From: Alopecurus myosuroides
Taxonomy: Eukaryota; Streptophyta; Magnoliopsida; Poales; Poaceae
Assembly: GCA_028641055.1 (NCBI GenBank)
Contig: CM054057.1
Span: 405,624,906-405,688,905 of the forward strand
Direction of reading: 5' to 3'
Length of the DNA stretch: 64,000 bases
Position numbers and translations under genes: made by a program. The notes under the pieces were generated by a model. That model did not search any database and was not told the origin of the DNA. It worked only from the letters and a program-made list of their open reading frames with translations. Shown here in pieces: positions 32,294 through 42,997 of the stretch; positions within the stretch are counted from its first letter, which is position 1, and every line of letters starts with the position of its first letter.

Positions 32294-32570
32294 CTGCATT
32301 ATTATTATATAAAGTATATAATTAACCATCATGCATCTGTTAAACTAACTAGCTAGCTGGAAATAATACAAATCATGAAAGGTTCAAGTTGCTAACCGCG
32401 ATCACGGAGGTAAAATAAATGAAAACGCTCAAGTGTGTTTCATGCTATGGGGCATTTCATCGAACACCTTGTGTGCATAGTAGGAACCAAAAGCATACCC
32501 ACCACCCCCTTGTGAATATTGTGAGCAAATGTGGCCAAGTGCAGCGAGGTGAGTCCTATATATAGGGATG
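32294..32570 (-). promoter_or_regulatory. 5' leader/promoter region of the CACTA transposase
   Basis: AT-rich segment between the transposase ATG and the right subterminal repeats. On the minus strand a TATATATAGG (32560-32551) lies about 260 bp upstream of the ATG and could serve as a TATA box. No further element identified. Confidence 0.4.
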
Positions 32571-32803
32571 GGCCTTTAGTCCCGGTTCACCTGGACAACC
32601 GCGGCTAAAGGCCGTGGGGCCGGCCCGAGGACCTATTAGTCCCCGTTGGTCTGGCCAACCGGGACTAAAGCCCCTCCCCTTCGCCAGCTGTGGGCCGAGC
32701 GCGCTGGGCCCAGACTATTGGTCGCGGGTCTCGTCCCGAACCGTGACTAAAGACCCCTATGGTCGCGGGTCCATTATTTTGGGGACTAATGGGGGCGTAC
32801 CGA
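32571..32803. repeat. CACTA subterminal repeats, right end
   Basis: 'tttagtcccggttcacc' with 'aaccgcggctaaagg' (32574-32611), 'agtccccgttggtc' with 'aaccgggactaaag' (32636-32670) and 'ggtcgcgggtc' repeats (32718, 32761) form hairpins of the same type as the left end. Confidence 0.78.
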
Positions 32804-32826
32804 AGGCCTATTTTCTACCAGTGAAA

Positions 32827-33222
32827 CTTGCCATGAACTGTCCTAGAGCACAGGAATTATGAAATAGAAAGCATTGTGAAAATATTCGAGATTTGGTGGA
32901 TGCTGGTCAGTCAATTTGCGGGCACATGATTCTAGTTTGTACTTTGTACACAATCTGCTGCAAATATAATATACGCCTTCTTGTTGCAAGTCACGTGACT
33001 TTTTATGAAAACCACCTAAAGGCAACTCCTGGGCAATCTGACGAAAGGTTGGCACACAATGTATTGCACGGATAGTGCATAATTTACCAGGAAGCTGCGG
33101 TAATACCTGATATGTGATACATCTGATACGTCGTTAGTACCCTAGAATCCAATAACAATGGGACAATCTTTATAAAATAATTGAGGTAAAACATCTCCAA
33201 GTAACGGTAAAATGCATGCCTT
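32827..33222. other. Short spacer between two CACTA elements
   Basis: About 400 bp of moderately AT-rich sequence. I see no gene, MITE end or repeat. Confidence 0.4.
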
Positions 33223-34405
33223 CACTAGTGGAAACAGGGGCATTAGTCCCGGTTGGTAAGACCCATTTGTTCCGGTTGTGCAACCGGGATGGGCCGGCCG
33301 GGACAAATGACACTCCCCCATTGGTCCCGGTTGTGCCAGGACCCGGGATGGTAGAGATGGCGCACGTGGCGAACATGGCCAGGGAGTTCGTCCCGGTTCG
33401 TTTTAGGAACCGGGATGGATACCTTTTCTGAAAAAACAAATATTCCGCCCACTTTGCCTGCCGCGGTAGGTTTTTTTTGTTTCAATTTTTTTGCTGCTGT
33501 ACCGCAATCCCCAACCGGCCTCCACTTCCCCAACCGCGTCCACTGGCCCACGTATTTAATTAAGCCCACTGGCCACATTTTGGTCAAACGGCCGACTGGC
33601 CCGCGTCTTTTATTATAAGCCCACTGACTACATTCGGTCAAAGGTGCCACCGGCCACGCGGGGTCAAAGGGGCCACTGGCTGGCTCGCCCGGTCCCTTAA
33701 ATTAAGACCACAGGGACGCGCGGTCAAAGGGCCCACTGGCCGCCTCGTCTTCCCGCGCCTCCACTTCCCCACGCGCGCGTGGCCACGAACGGCACGCCTC
33801 GGCTCCCCCCCGCATTCATGGCCGCCTGCAACCGCCGCCACGTTCCGGCCGCCGGTTGGCATGCCAGCCCCCCCGGGTCCTTTTTAAAGGGCCCCCGCCG
33901 CCCGTACATCCCATTCACCCCGGCCGCGTCCCAGCCCACGCAACTCTAGCCGCCATGTCGCGCTGGTTCAAGCGCCCCTGGAACGAGCACGAGGCCGGGT
34001 CCTCGAGCGGCGCCGGCCAGAGAGGCGCCGGCGTCCCCCGCGCGCCGGCGGAGGCCTTCGGCTTCGGCCCGGGAGGTGTCCGCATTGGTGGGCAGCCGCG
34101 CGTCCCCGCTCCACCTCCGGCATAACACGCGCCGCCCCGCGCCGCGCCCAAGGGCAAGCGCTTCCGCCGGTACGTGCGGAAGGAGGAGGCCGAGTGGCAC
34201 TGGGACCACGCCACGCCGGTGTTCTGGCCTGACGTCCACCTCCCGGACGGCTGGCACCTGAAACCGCAGCGCATCCCCGTGCCGCCGGCCCCGACCAACG
34301 AGGCCTTGCCCGAGGAGATCGACCGCCGGCGCGCGCTCCTGCCGGACCACCTCCTCAGGGACCGCGCGTACGCGCGGAGCTTCCCCTACTGGGCCACCTG
34401 GTTCG
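33223..34405 (+). mobile_element. 5' fragment of a second CACTA element
   Basis: It starts CACTAGTGGAAACAGGGGC, a CACTA terminus, followed by subterminal repeats 'ttagtcccggttgg', 'ttccggttgtgcaaccggga', 'ggtcccggttgtgcc' and 'gtcccggttcg...aaccggga'. Then comes a GC-rich segment with repeated 'ggcccactggcc' and 'ggtcaaa.gg' words (33540-33740), then a captured or element-encoded gene (33955 on). The element breaks off at about 34405, where copia LTR sequence begins; no matching 3' end exists in the window. Its terminus differs from that of the element at 26574, so it is another family. Confidence 0.8.
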
Positions 34406-34440
34406 AGATTACTACAGATATGATCGAGATCCCTCTCTGA
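33955..34440 (+). pseudogene. CACTA-associated reading frame with a nonsense codon, fused to LTR sequence
   Basis: From the ATG at 33955 the frame reads 'MSRWFKRPWNEHEAGSSSGA', Gly/Ala/Pro-rich, to a TAA at 34123-34125. It then continues in the same frame with 'KGKRFRRYVRKEEAEWHWDH', 'ATPVFWPDVHLPDGWHL' and 'LLPDHLLRDRAYARSFPYWA'. I recognise this Trp-rich sequence as a repetitive family in Triticeae genomes carried by CACTA-like elements; its function is unknown to me. At 'TWFEI' the coding sequence is replaced by the truncated copia LTR, and a stop occurs at 34438-34440. GC content (over 65%) is far above the flanks. One nonsense codon plus the 3' truncation make it a pseudogene. Confidence 0.65.
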
Positions 34441-35160
34441 CCAATGGCCAAAGCGGGACCTGGAATCCCCCCCTTCGGTCTCTATGCAATCTACGTATCT
34501 TCGTCGCAGAACCTTGAAAGGAAGTCATCGATACTTGGTTTGTCCAAGACTCTTTTTCCGGTGTCTCAATACCTAGTACGATCTTGTTACCGACAAACCT
34601 ATTTACTCATTACCATGATGTTTCATCCCCGTGACCTAGTCACATGCTTGCAAACTTCACTCGATGAAAACACCTCTAAGTGGGCCCAAAGTATATGTCC
34701 ATTACTTGGATTGACAACTCCCGCTCTTGATGCATATGACTCAACATATCCCTCCGTTTATTCAATCTACGCCTTTGTTTACACCCTTTTATGTTTGTAA
34801 CGTAGGGTGTAAATTCATAACCTCAGGGATAGCAATTAACATATCATACCACGGTCAGAGGTTTGGGTACTACATTTTCTTGATATTTAATAAGTCGTGT
34901 GCGTGTCTATTACATCATTCAACCAATTATGTGACTCCATTGTCAATGAAGTAATTGCCCATGACCAGGAAATCTTGATCATCTGTTGCCCCATGGACTA
35001 ATTAAATAGAGGCTCACTAGAGAACCGTTTTGTTTCATATCACATGTGCATTAATGTTTCCACTTAATACGGTTGTAGCATGGCCTAAAACATAGTATGA
35101 ACAAACTAAGATAAGATAAATAAAGCTTTATTAATTGCCTCTAGGGTATATCTTCTTTAG
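34406..35160 (-). repeat. Truncated 3' LTR of the outer copia element
   Basis: Aligns with 51630-52384 ('ccatgatgtttcatccccgt', 'cctagtcacatgcttgcaa', 'gtagggtgtaaattcataac'). The U5/R half of the 5' LTR (50800-51630) has no counterpart here; homology stops at about 34406, where CACTA sequence begins. A deletion therefore removed about 830 bp of LTR together with the 3' flank. Confidence 0.85.
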
Positions 35161-35177
35161 TCTCCCACTTGCACTAG
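35161..35177 (-). other. Polypurine tract of the outer copia element
   Basis: Minus strand reads AGTGCAAGTGGGAGA just before the LTR, the tract usual for BARE-like elements. Confidence 0.7.
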
Positions 35178-35334
35178 AGTACAATTATATCTAGTTTACA
35201 TCTACCAAGATTCTAATGACTATTACATCTCGGTGTTAAGCAAACCTTCTATGTGGGATGACTTTTGTAAACGGATTTTCTATGTTCAGGTCCGTATGTA
35301 TTTTTCAAATCTTCACGTATCTATCCTGGATAAT

Positions 35335-35559
35335 CTACCTTATCACATGGAACCATCGAAGTAAGTTTTTGGTAGTGGAATGACACCTAGGCTCCCTTGC
35401 GTTAGCAATGGCTCCCGTGTTGTCGCAGTAGAGGATCACAGGGTTCTGCACTCTAGGGAACACTCCAAAGCTCGAGACGAACTTCCTCGGCCATCTAGCT
35501 TCATTTGCTGCAGCATTCGCATCAACATACTCCGACTCCGTTGTAGGTTGAGCCACCAC
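35335..35559 (-). pseudogene. RNase H domain of the outer copia element
   Basis: The frame 'ESEYVDANAAANEARWPRKF', then 'PVILYCDNTGAIANAREPRC' and 'HSTTKNLLRWFHVIR', matches the C-terminal RNase H of copia polyproteins (the E of SEY, the D of CDN and the H-x-K region are visible). The frame is open for only 74 codons, and neighbouring sequence up to 35900 is interrupted by stops. It would degrade the RNA strand during reverse transcription. Confidence 0.75.
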
Positions 35560-35969
35560 GGGCTGCTTTCCACTTTTCTAGCTCACAGCTCCTCCATTCA
35601 CCAAAAACACATATCCTGTTTGTGATTTGAGTTATCTAGATCTGAACAGAAACTTGCATCCACGTAACATGTCACGCCAAGTTCTTATGGACATCCTCCA
35701 TACACAAGAAACATATCATTGGTCCTTCTGAGATTTTTCAGAATATTATTAACAGTTTCCAGTGATCTTCTCCTAGATCACTCTAGAACTTGCTCGTTAA
35801 GCTAAGAGCATGACACACATCTAGTCTAGTACATAACATGACATACATGATGGAACCTATGGCTGAAGCATAGGGGATCTCATCCATTTTCTTTCTTTCA
35901 TAAGTTGTTTTTGGACACTGATTTTTAATCAATATGTTTTCCTTGAATCATATGCAAAGAACCCTTCTT

Positions 35970-36792
35970 TCAATCTTTCATGCTGAACCTTTCAATAATC
36001 TTATCAAGGTATGTACTCTGACTTAATGCTAATAGGTGCCTGGACCTATCTCGATAGATCTTAATGCCTAATATATAAGCAACTTTTCCTAAGTCCTTCA
36101 TTGAAACAATTCTATTCAAATGTTCCTTCATACTATTCAGAAGTTTCACATCATCCCCAATCAGTAATATATCGTCCACATATAATACTAGGAATGCAAC
36201 TGAGATCCCACTCATTTTCTTGTAAATACAGGATTCTTCACAATTTTGGATAAATCCAAAAGATTTGATCACTTTATCAAAGCGAAGATTCCAGCTCCGA
36301 GATGCTTGCTTCCGTCCATATATGGAACTTTGAAGCTTGCATACCTTATTATCGTCCTTTGCATTGACAAAACCTTCCGGTTGCATCATATACAATTCTT
36401 CCTCAATGTTGCCATTCCGGAATGCTGTTTTGACATACGTTTGCCATATCTCATAGTCGAAATATGCATCAATTGCTAATAAAATACTAATAGACTTAAG
36501 CATCTCTACAGTTGAAAAAGTTTCATTATAGTCAAATCCTTGAATTTGAGGAAAACTTTTTGCAACAAGTCGTGCTTTTTAAACGGTTACATTTCCGTCG
36601 GGGTCTATCTTTTTTCTTAAAGATCCATTTCTTCTCCACAGCCTTACAACCTTGGGGAATCTCTACCAAAGTCCACACTTTGTAATCATACATGGATCCT
36701 ATTTCGGATTTAATGGCTTTAAGCCATTTCTTAGACTCAGGTCTTTCCATTGCATGTTTGTAGGTTGCAGATTTTTCTTGATCATTTGACAT
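35970..36792 (-). pseudogene. Reverse transcriptase (RVT_2) of the outer copia element
   Basis: The N-terminal block (36792-36532) has 'AMERPESKKWLKAIKSEIGS' and 'VEKKWIFKKK', the start of the copia RT. The second block (36503-35970) has 'VKTAFRNGNIEEELYMMQPE' and 'LVLYVDDILLIGDD', with the YVDD catalytic box. Between them the frame shifts near 36510-36530. In the motif usually read as MDVKTAFLNG the catalytic Asp is replaced (sequence here TYVKTAFRNG), so the enzyme would be inactive even without the frameshift. The open frame ends at 35970 before the connection domain. Confidence 0.85.
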
Positions 36793-38049
36793 GATTGCGT
36801 TAACAACTACATCACTGTACCAATCAGGAGTGGCACGTGATCTGACGATCTACGTGGTAAAGTAGAACTCTCGATATTTTCTCCCACTCCATCTGCAGAG
36901 GATGCTCCTGGAATATCTTACGTTGCGCTACTCGGTATTTCGAGATTGGGATCAGTTATCTCATTAAGGTCGATTTTCCTTCTACTTATTTCTCTAGCAA
37001 GAAGCTCTTTCTCGAGAAAAGTGTCGTTCTTAGCGACAAACATTTTTCCCTCGGCCTTGTTGTAGAAGGTGTATCTCGTAGTCTCTTTTGGATATACTGA
37101 ACGGACAACGACGTCGCCTAGAGGGGGGGTGAATAGGCGATTAAAACTTTTCTGGTTAATGCTTGCTAAATGCGGAAATAAACTAGGTGTTTAAATTAAC
37201 AAGCATACAACCTAAATATTCTAGGGGCAACTAGATGCACTAACAACTTATGCTAAGCAAGACAAGTAACAAGGTGATAGCAAGATATATAACTTCAAGC
37301 TCGAAGGCTATCACAATGTAAATTTCATAAGTAAAAAGCTCGGGTATAGAAATAACCGAGACACACGGAGACGATGATGTATTCCCGAGTTCCTCCCACA
37401 AAGGGGAGTACGTCTCGTTGGAGGGAGGTGAGCTCGCCACGAAGGCCTACTTAACGCCACAAAGGCCTCACCCTATTCTCCGATGAACTTCCGCCACGAA
37501 GGCCTAGTTCACCTTCCACTATTGGCAACCTTCAAACCCGAGGCACGCATCCACAACATAATTGGAGGCTCTCGGTGTCACCACAATCTTGGGGCACACA
37601 TCCACAACTTAATTGGAGGCTCCCAAGAACACCACAAGTCGTCTAGGGTCCAAGACCCAAGAGTAACAAGTTCACAATCTTTCACTTCCACGAATCCTCG
37701 TGGAGAGACCAAACCGATGCAACCGATGCAAATGGCAAGAGCACAAGTGCTCAAATCCTCCACTCTCAATTTCCAACAAAGGAACAAATGCTTATGGGGG
37801 AATAAGAGAGGAAGAACAATGGAGAAACACCAAGAACTCCAAGATCAAGATCTACTAGGTTTCCCTCACTAAGAAGGAGGATGGATTGGTGGAAATGTAG
37901 ATCTAGATCTCCTCTCTCTTCTCCCTCAAAGATATGCAAGAATCATAGGAGGGATTGAGAGAGGAGCAAGCTTTCCAAAGTCAACAATGGTGTGGAGAGA
38001 GAGGGAAAATGGGCTGGGAAAGTCTTAGGGACTTTGGGGAAGAAAGCCC

Positions 38050-38058
38050 CTTAAATAG
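38050..38058 (-). promoter_or_regulatory. TATA-like box in the 3' LTR of the nested element
   Basis: Minus strand CTATTTAAG. It lies about 40 bp downstream of the GAA/TTC repeat cluster. The matching position in the other LTR is 46321-46330 (ACTTATTTAA). Confidence 0.55.
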
Positions 38059-38099
38059 GTGCTAAAAAAACTAGCCGTTTTCCACTTTTTCCGTCCATT

Positions 38100-38265
38100 T
38101 CGAAATGGTCCGGAATATTCCGGACCCCGGAATGACCCGGAATGTCCCGGAATCGATTCCGGAGCGATTCCGGATGGAAACAGAGCCCTTTTCCCGTTCT
38201 GGCACCGGAATATTCCGGAGCCTGGAATAGTCCGGATTCCGGAATCATCCGGAATATTCCGGATT
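38100..38265. promoter_or_regulatory. Heat-shock-element-like GAA/TTC array in the 3' LTR
   Basis: A dense run of 'ccggaat' and 'attccgg' words. 38237-38259 reads TTC-cg-GAA-tc-ATC-cg-GAA-ta-TTC, five units at exact 5-bp spacing with one mismatch to the heat-shock consensus nGAAnnTTCn. GAAtaTTC also occurs at about 38112-38119 and 38209-38216. All lie upstream (minus strand) of the TATA-like box at 38050-38058. Confidence 0.55.
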
Positions 38266-39539
38266 GCAAACAGGAGACAGAAAACCGATACGAGAAATGC
38301 AATAACTTTTGCATATGAACTCCGTTTTCGATGTTCTTGGGCTCGTTGAAATCGCAACGACGAGCACTACAAGAATATGCAGAGAAACATCATTGTCCAT
38401 AAATGGAAGATAAAACCAAATGGGTAAAGGTTTAGACCTCTCATAAAGGAACACCCGGTGAAACCTCCAACACGAAAACACACATAACTTTTGCGAATGA
38501 ACTCCGAATAAGGTGAATCCAAATGGGTTGGAAAGGTAATAACAAAGACTATCCAAACAAAAAGGAATGGAGAAGTTACCACACATGGAAGGTGTGGAAA
38601 CATTCTCAAAGCTGAACCAGATATTTTCACCACCGAAAACGCAACAAGTTTTTCTTACCAAAACCGTCTTCGATAAACCTTGGCTTGTCATGAAGATCAC
38701 GACAAGCACTAAAACCAAAAGGAGACTAAAGCCAAATAAGAACCAAGAAAGATGATATGAAAAGTATGCAAAGGTTTGAGCTCTCCATAATGATTCGACC
38801 AAGTTACTCACTTGAGAGCCCCTCTTGATAGTACGACTATCTATCCTATAACCCGGTCTCCCGAAGACACGAGACCGGTAAAATAGAAAACCTATCAAGA
38901 TTATACCTTTTCCTTGAGTATTCCACTTGAGCTAGATGATGACGATCTTGACTCTCTCAAGTTGGATCTTCTTTCTTGATTGCGCTTGCTAGCACAAGCT
39001 CCGCTTGATGAAGACTTGCAAGTTGCTCCCCCATACACAATTATGGGAGAGACTAGCTCCCCCATACACCATTATGGGAGAGACCCTTCTCGGAAAATCT
39101 TCACAAGGCCACAATCTCCAAAAGGGTGGCAAGCATCAAGCATAGGATATCTTCTAGAAGATTCACTTGAGCTTCCACATCAAGCTAGGTGATGAACACC
39201 GCTTGACGACGACATAGACCATGGGCTAAATGAAATCTTCCTTTTGGTTCATGCCCATGGAAAGATACTTCAAATGATGATGTCTTGAAGATGATAATGA
39301 AAGATCACCTAATCCTTTTCTTCAAGACACACTAGCAATAAGCTCAACTCAAACCATGACCATTCTTCATATAAAACCTTGAATAACACAATGGCCATTA
39401 AGGAAGCTAATAGAGTTCAACACATGAACTCCATTATTTCCTATGGACAAGATCTACAAGGATAACTCAATGAAAACATTAGTCCATAAGGATTGTCATT
39501 AATTACCAAAACCAGATATGGGGGAACCATGCTCTTTCA

Positions 39540-39553
39540 ATCTCCCCCATTTT
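39540..39553 (-). other. Polypurine tract of the nested element
   Basis: Minus strand AAAATGGGGGAGAT, immediately before the 3' LTR. Confidence 0.85.
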
Positions 39554-42500
39554 GGTAATTGATGACAATCCCTTTTTACGAGGGTTTATATGATGAATTA
39601 AGCAACCATGCAAAACAAAGAGCAAGGATGCAATAGAATGGAAAGACAAATTGCTTAAGAACGAAACTAAAGCATAAACCAAATTCCCTTAAACCCTCTA
39701 AACTTCTCCCCCATTGGCATCCATTGCCGAAATGGGCAAAAAGGTTAGAAGGCCAATATAGTAAGAGCTCCCCCATAGTGTATGCATTCCTCATGATATG
39801 AGTGAAATCAAGTGCATATCTCCAACTATGAATAGATGGAGGGAGATCAAACTATATTGAGGATACAAAGATTTAAAAGAAAAGTCAAATTGAGGGATAC
39901 TTTCACAAAGAAGCAACCAACCAAAGGATCCGAAAAACCGATTGACCAAAATCAATATTTTGATAAGATCAACCAAGTTTTATAGAAAATCAAGAGGGAA
40001 TTCCCCAAGGTACATGCACAATGTTAGATTTGAATTACTATATAGTGTGCACAAAATGGAATCATCACTCCCTTCTAGATAATTTTGAACACAAACAAGA
40101 GCAAGAGAATAGATTGGAAATGAAGCAAAGCAACTTGCAAACAAAAAAAAAATTGAGCAATTAAGATCAAGAAGAAATAAATAATGACTTACTCAACCAA
40201 AGTAGATGGGTGTGACTAGGAAAAACATTTTAGGAGACTAATAGGATGATAAAATCATCAACATAGTCTTTTAATAAAGGAGGCACAAAGTGCATATCAT
40301 GTCTTTCCCATACACACAAATCATCAAATGATAAAACACATAGGTCCACAAGCTTATTAAGATGCAAAAGAAATACCAAAAGAAAAACCAAGCTTGTGCC
40401 TTTTAGGAACCAACAAGGAATATAAAGCAATAAAACGTGGTCACTAAAGAAATAGAATATCAATTAAAGATGTAATTATTATCGTGTGTATAAGTTTCTA
40501 AGTGACAACAATCACAAAGATATATATCCACAAAGAAACATGCACACACAAAATAGGTACAAAGGTGAAGAACATGATATCCAAGAGAGGTTCAAAAATA
40601 TACCAATAAGATTTTTGCTTGATAGCAAAGCACTAAGCTTAATTTAATCTTAAGGGGATATAGATGAACAAACAAAAACTCATCAAAGCATCACAAATAT
40701 CACAAGGGAAAAGTGATAGTCGAATGCTTCAAGAAAGGTAACGCATATCACAAAAGATTCAAATGGTTTTTGAGAATTCATCAATATTGCATATGAGAGA
40801 CTTCAAGTAGAAGTTGCTAGATTAATATACTTGGGATTGGTGAATCATGAAAATGATTATAAATATGCCCTTAGTATGTAATCATCCCGGCTTACTCATA
40901 GCTGCAATAAAGATGCTTTTGATAAGACATTTGCAAGAACCAAATGAAATGCAATAATGGGAAATCATGCCAAGAAGCAACCTACACAAGGTTGAAAGCT
41001 AGAAATGTATGCATGAGATAGATACTTGTTACCGAGATGGCATTGGTGATGAAGAGGATGCGAGTTTGATAATCATCGTAGCTTGACTCCTATAATACCA
41101 TGGTGAGAACACCTTCCTTATGAATGGAGCAAGAAACCAATGTATATCCATTGTACCAAAAAACAAAATTCAAGTACAAAATGGTACCCAAACTCATTGG
41201 GTCCAAAGTAGTTAGAACAACTACAATACATAGGACAAACTCCACATAAATATGTGCATATTAATGTGAATTTGAATTTCATGCACATCTTAGCCATTTA
41301 GGATTTGATGGAGTTTATCCTATATATTAGGATCAATGAAAGTAAGCATGCCAAAAGATATACATAGTAAATATGCATGCACAAAACTTTCAAGAACCAA
41401 AACAAGATACAAATTGGACAAAGAACCAATTAAACCAATAAGCCACTCATAAGAGTGAAAAGAAAGAGAATTGTCCAAAATATATCAAGATCCAAATCAA
41501 CACATGATTGATGAAACCAAATAGAGAAGATACCAAAAAAACATCAAAGAATAAACAAACCCTCTACACTTTTCATGATAGCACACAAAGTACCAAAACG
41601 AAAAATGTTCGTCTTCCAAAGAGACAAGTCATTGGGATAAAATACAAATTTAAAGACAACAAATGTTCAAACGCATATAGGATAGTTCTTCCAAGAATAG
41701 TGCATTATTTATGATCTTGCATTTGAATACAAAATGCACACAATGGAATCATTACTCTCCATATATATTATTCAAACACTAGTCATGTTTAAATAAAAAC
41801 AATTAGATGCAATACCAATATAAAGAACGGTGATCTACTCAATGTAGGATAGCTTCCCCAAGAATAGTGCAACCCAAAGAAGTATGACTTTGAAGATAGG
41901 TGCACAAGTATGGGATCATTGCTTTTCCTACCACAAGAAAGCACAACAAAATTTTTGAGTAGAGCAAGGAATACACAAGGGAATTAAACCAAACAAAACA
42001 TTGGCAAGAAACAAGGAATTTATAGAGCAAGGCCAAAGTAAATATGATTGATAAACTTACCACAAATTATTATAACTTGTCAAAGACAAGAGATGTATGG
42101 AGATATTTCTCGGTGGTAGATTTGTTTACAATCATATTCACAAAACATAAGCATGTGGTACAAGATAGGAATACCAAAAAAAAACATGCTTAGAAAGGGA
42201 TTCTTGAAGGTTTCAAATAAAACCCGAAAAGCAAGGCAACAAGAAACTCTCTAACAAACAAGATACCAAAGAAGAGAGACACAATATATTTTAAGCAAAT
42301 ATGGAACTTGTTTGAGCAACATGCCACAAAGAAACAAGATAACTAACAATATCAACTCTAGGTAGCAATACCTCAAATGTTCACATTTTCTAGGTTTGTA
42401 ATATGCACATAGCTTATTACTCCCCCATAATGTGATAATCCATTTTTTTTTAACAAGAGGCAAAGAAAATAAATCCAACAAGAGAAAGTTAATGGTCATT

Positions 42501-42997
42501 AGAATTTGAATTTCTCATGAGGAAGACATACCATATAGAGACAAGATAATATTGAGATATCAACACTAAGTGGTATTCCTCATGTACACACATTTTAGGA
42601 TAGTAAAGTGCCAAGAGCATATTACTTCCCCAAAATGGGATAGTCCATTAATCTCTCAAAGAGCCAACTAAAATAAGCAATAATTGCAATGAAGGATCAA
42701 CATAAAGACAACAAGTACATGGAATGCAAACCAACAACAATAACTAGACTACTCAAGATAGGTAAGTAGTAAGCACAACATATACAAACACATGCTAGAA
42801 ACAAAACTAACATATGCAAGGGAGCATGTAACTTTCAATGAATATATGAATTAGATACAAGTTACCGCAAGGAGGAACATTGGATAAGAGATATATATAA
42901 TCCAAGTGACTTGGCTTGAGGAAATATAATTTATGAAGATCCCTTAATTCTTCACGAGATAGCCAAGTCTCCAATGCCCTCCAACAACACCTATTGA
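39554..42997 (-). other. Non-coding interior of the nested element
   Basis: 3.4 kb of A-rich sequence (plus strand) with recurring words such as 'accaaa', 'caagat' and 'acaaga'. All frames are below about 85 codons and none resembles protease, integrase or RT. 40000-40030 and 41690-41760 share 'tagtgcaca' and 'aatggaatcat.actc' pieces, and 41845-41870 and 42600-42640 share others, hinting at old internal duplications. Confidence 0.75.

Larger units (their letters stand above)
26574..32823 (-). mobile_element. CACTA (En/Spm-type) transposon, complete ends
   Basis: Perfect 20-bp terminal inverted repeats CACTGGTAGAAAATAGGCCT at 26574-26593 and in reverse complement at 32804-32823. A 3-bp duplication AAA lies at 26571-26573 and 32824-32826. 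Both ends carry subterminal 'gtcccggtt..ccgggac' repeats. Transcription is minus-strand: first the TNP2-type transposase (32293-29510), then a second gene starting at 28025. The 6,250-bp size is short for an autonomous Triticeae CACTA, and the second gene has lost its middle. The matching TSD and identical TIRs suggest a fairly recent insertion. Confidence 0.96.
37098..39539 (-). repeat. 3' LTR of the nested gag-only element
   Basis: Minus strand: starts TGAAAGAGCATGGTTCCCCC at 39539 and ends ...GTTGTCCGTTCA at 37098. Near-identical to 45362-47776. It retains a 38-bp piece (about 39431-39468) that the other LTR has lost between short 'actc' repeats. A plus-strand frame of 129 codons (37483-37872) is kept in both LTRs but runs antisense and has no domain. 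Confidence 0.95.

Noticed and set aside
33915..34350. Minus-strand frames of 127 and 134 codons opposite the CACTA-associated gene
   Set aside because: They are antisense shadows in GC-rich DNA; the plus strand carries the recognisable protein family.
38025..38357. Minus-strand frames over the ccggaat repeat ('RNIPDDSGIRTIPGSGIF')
   Set aside because: A repetitive peptide created by the palindromic DNA repeat in the LTR; the same occurs at 46295-46634.
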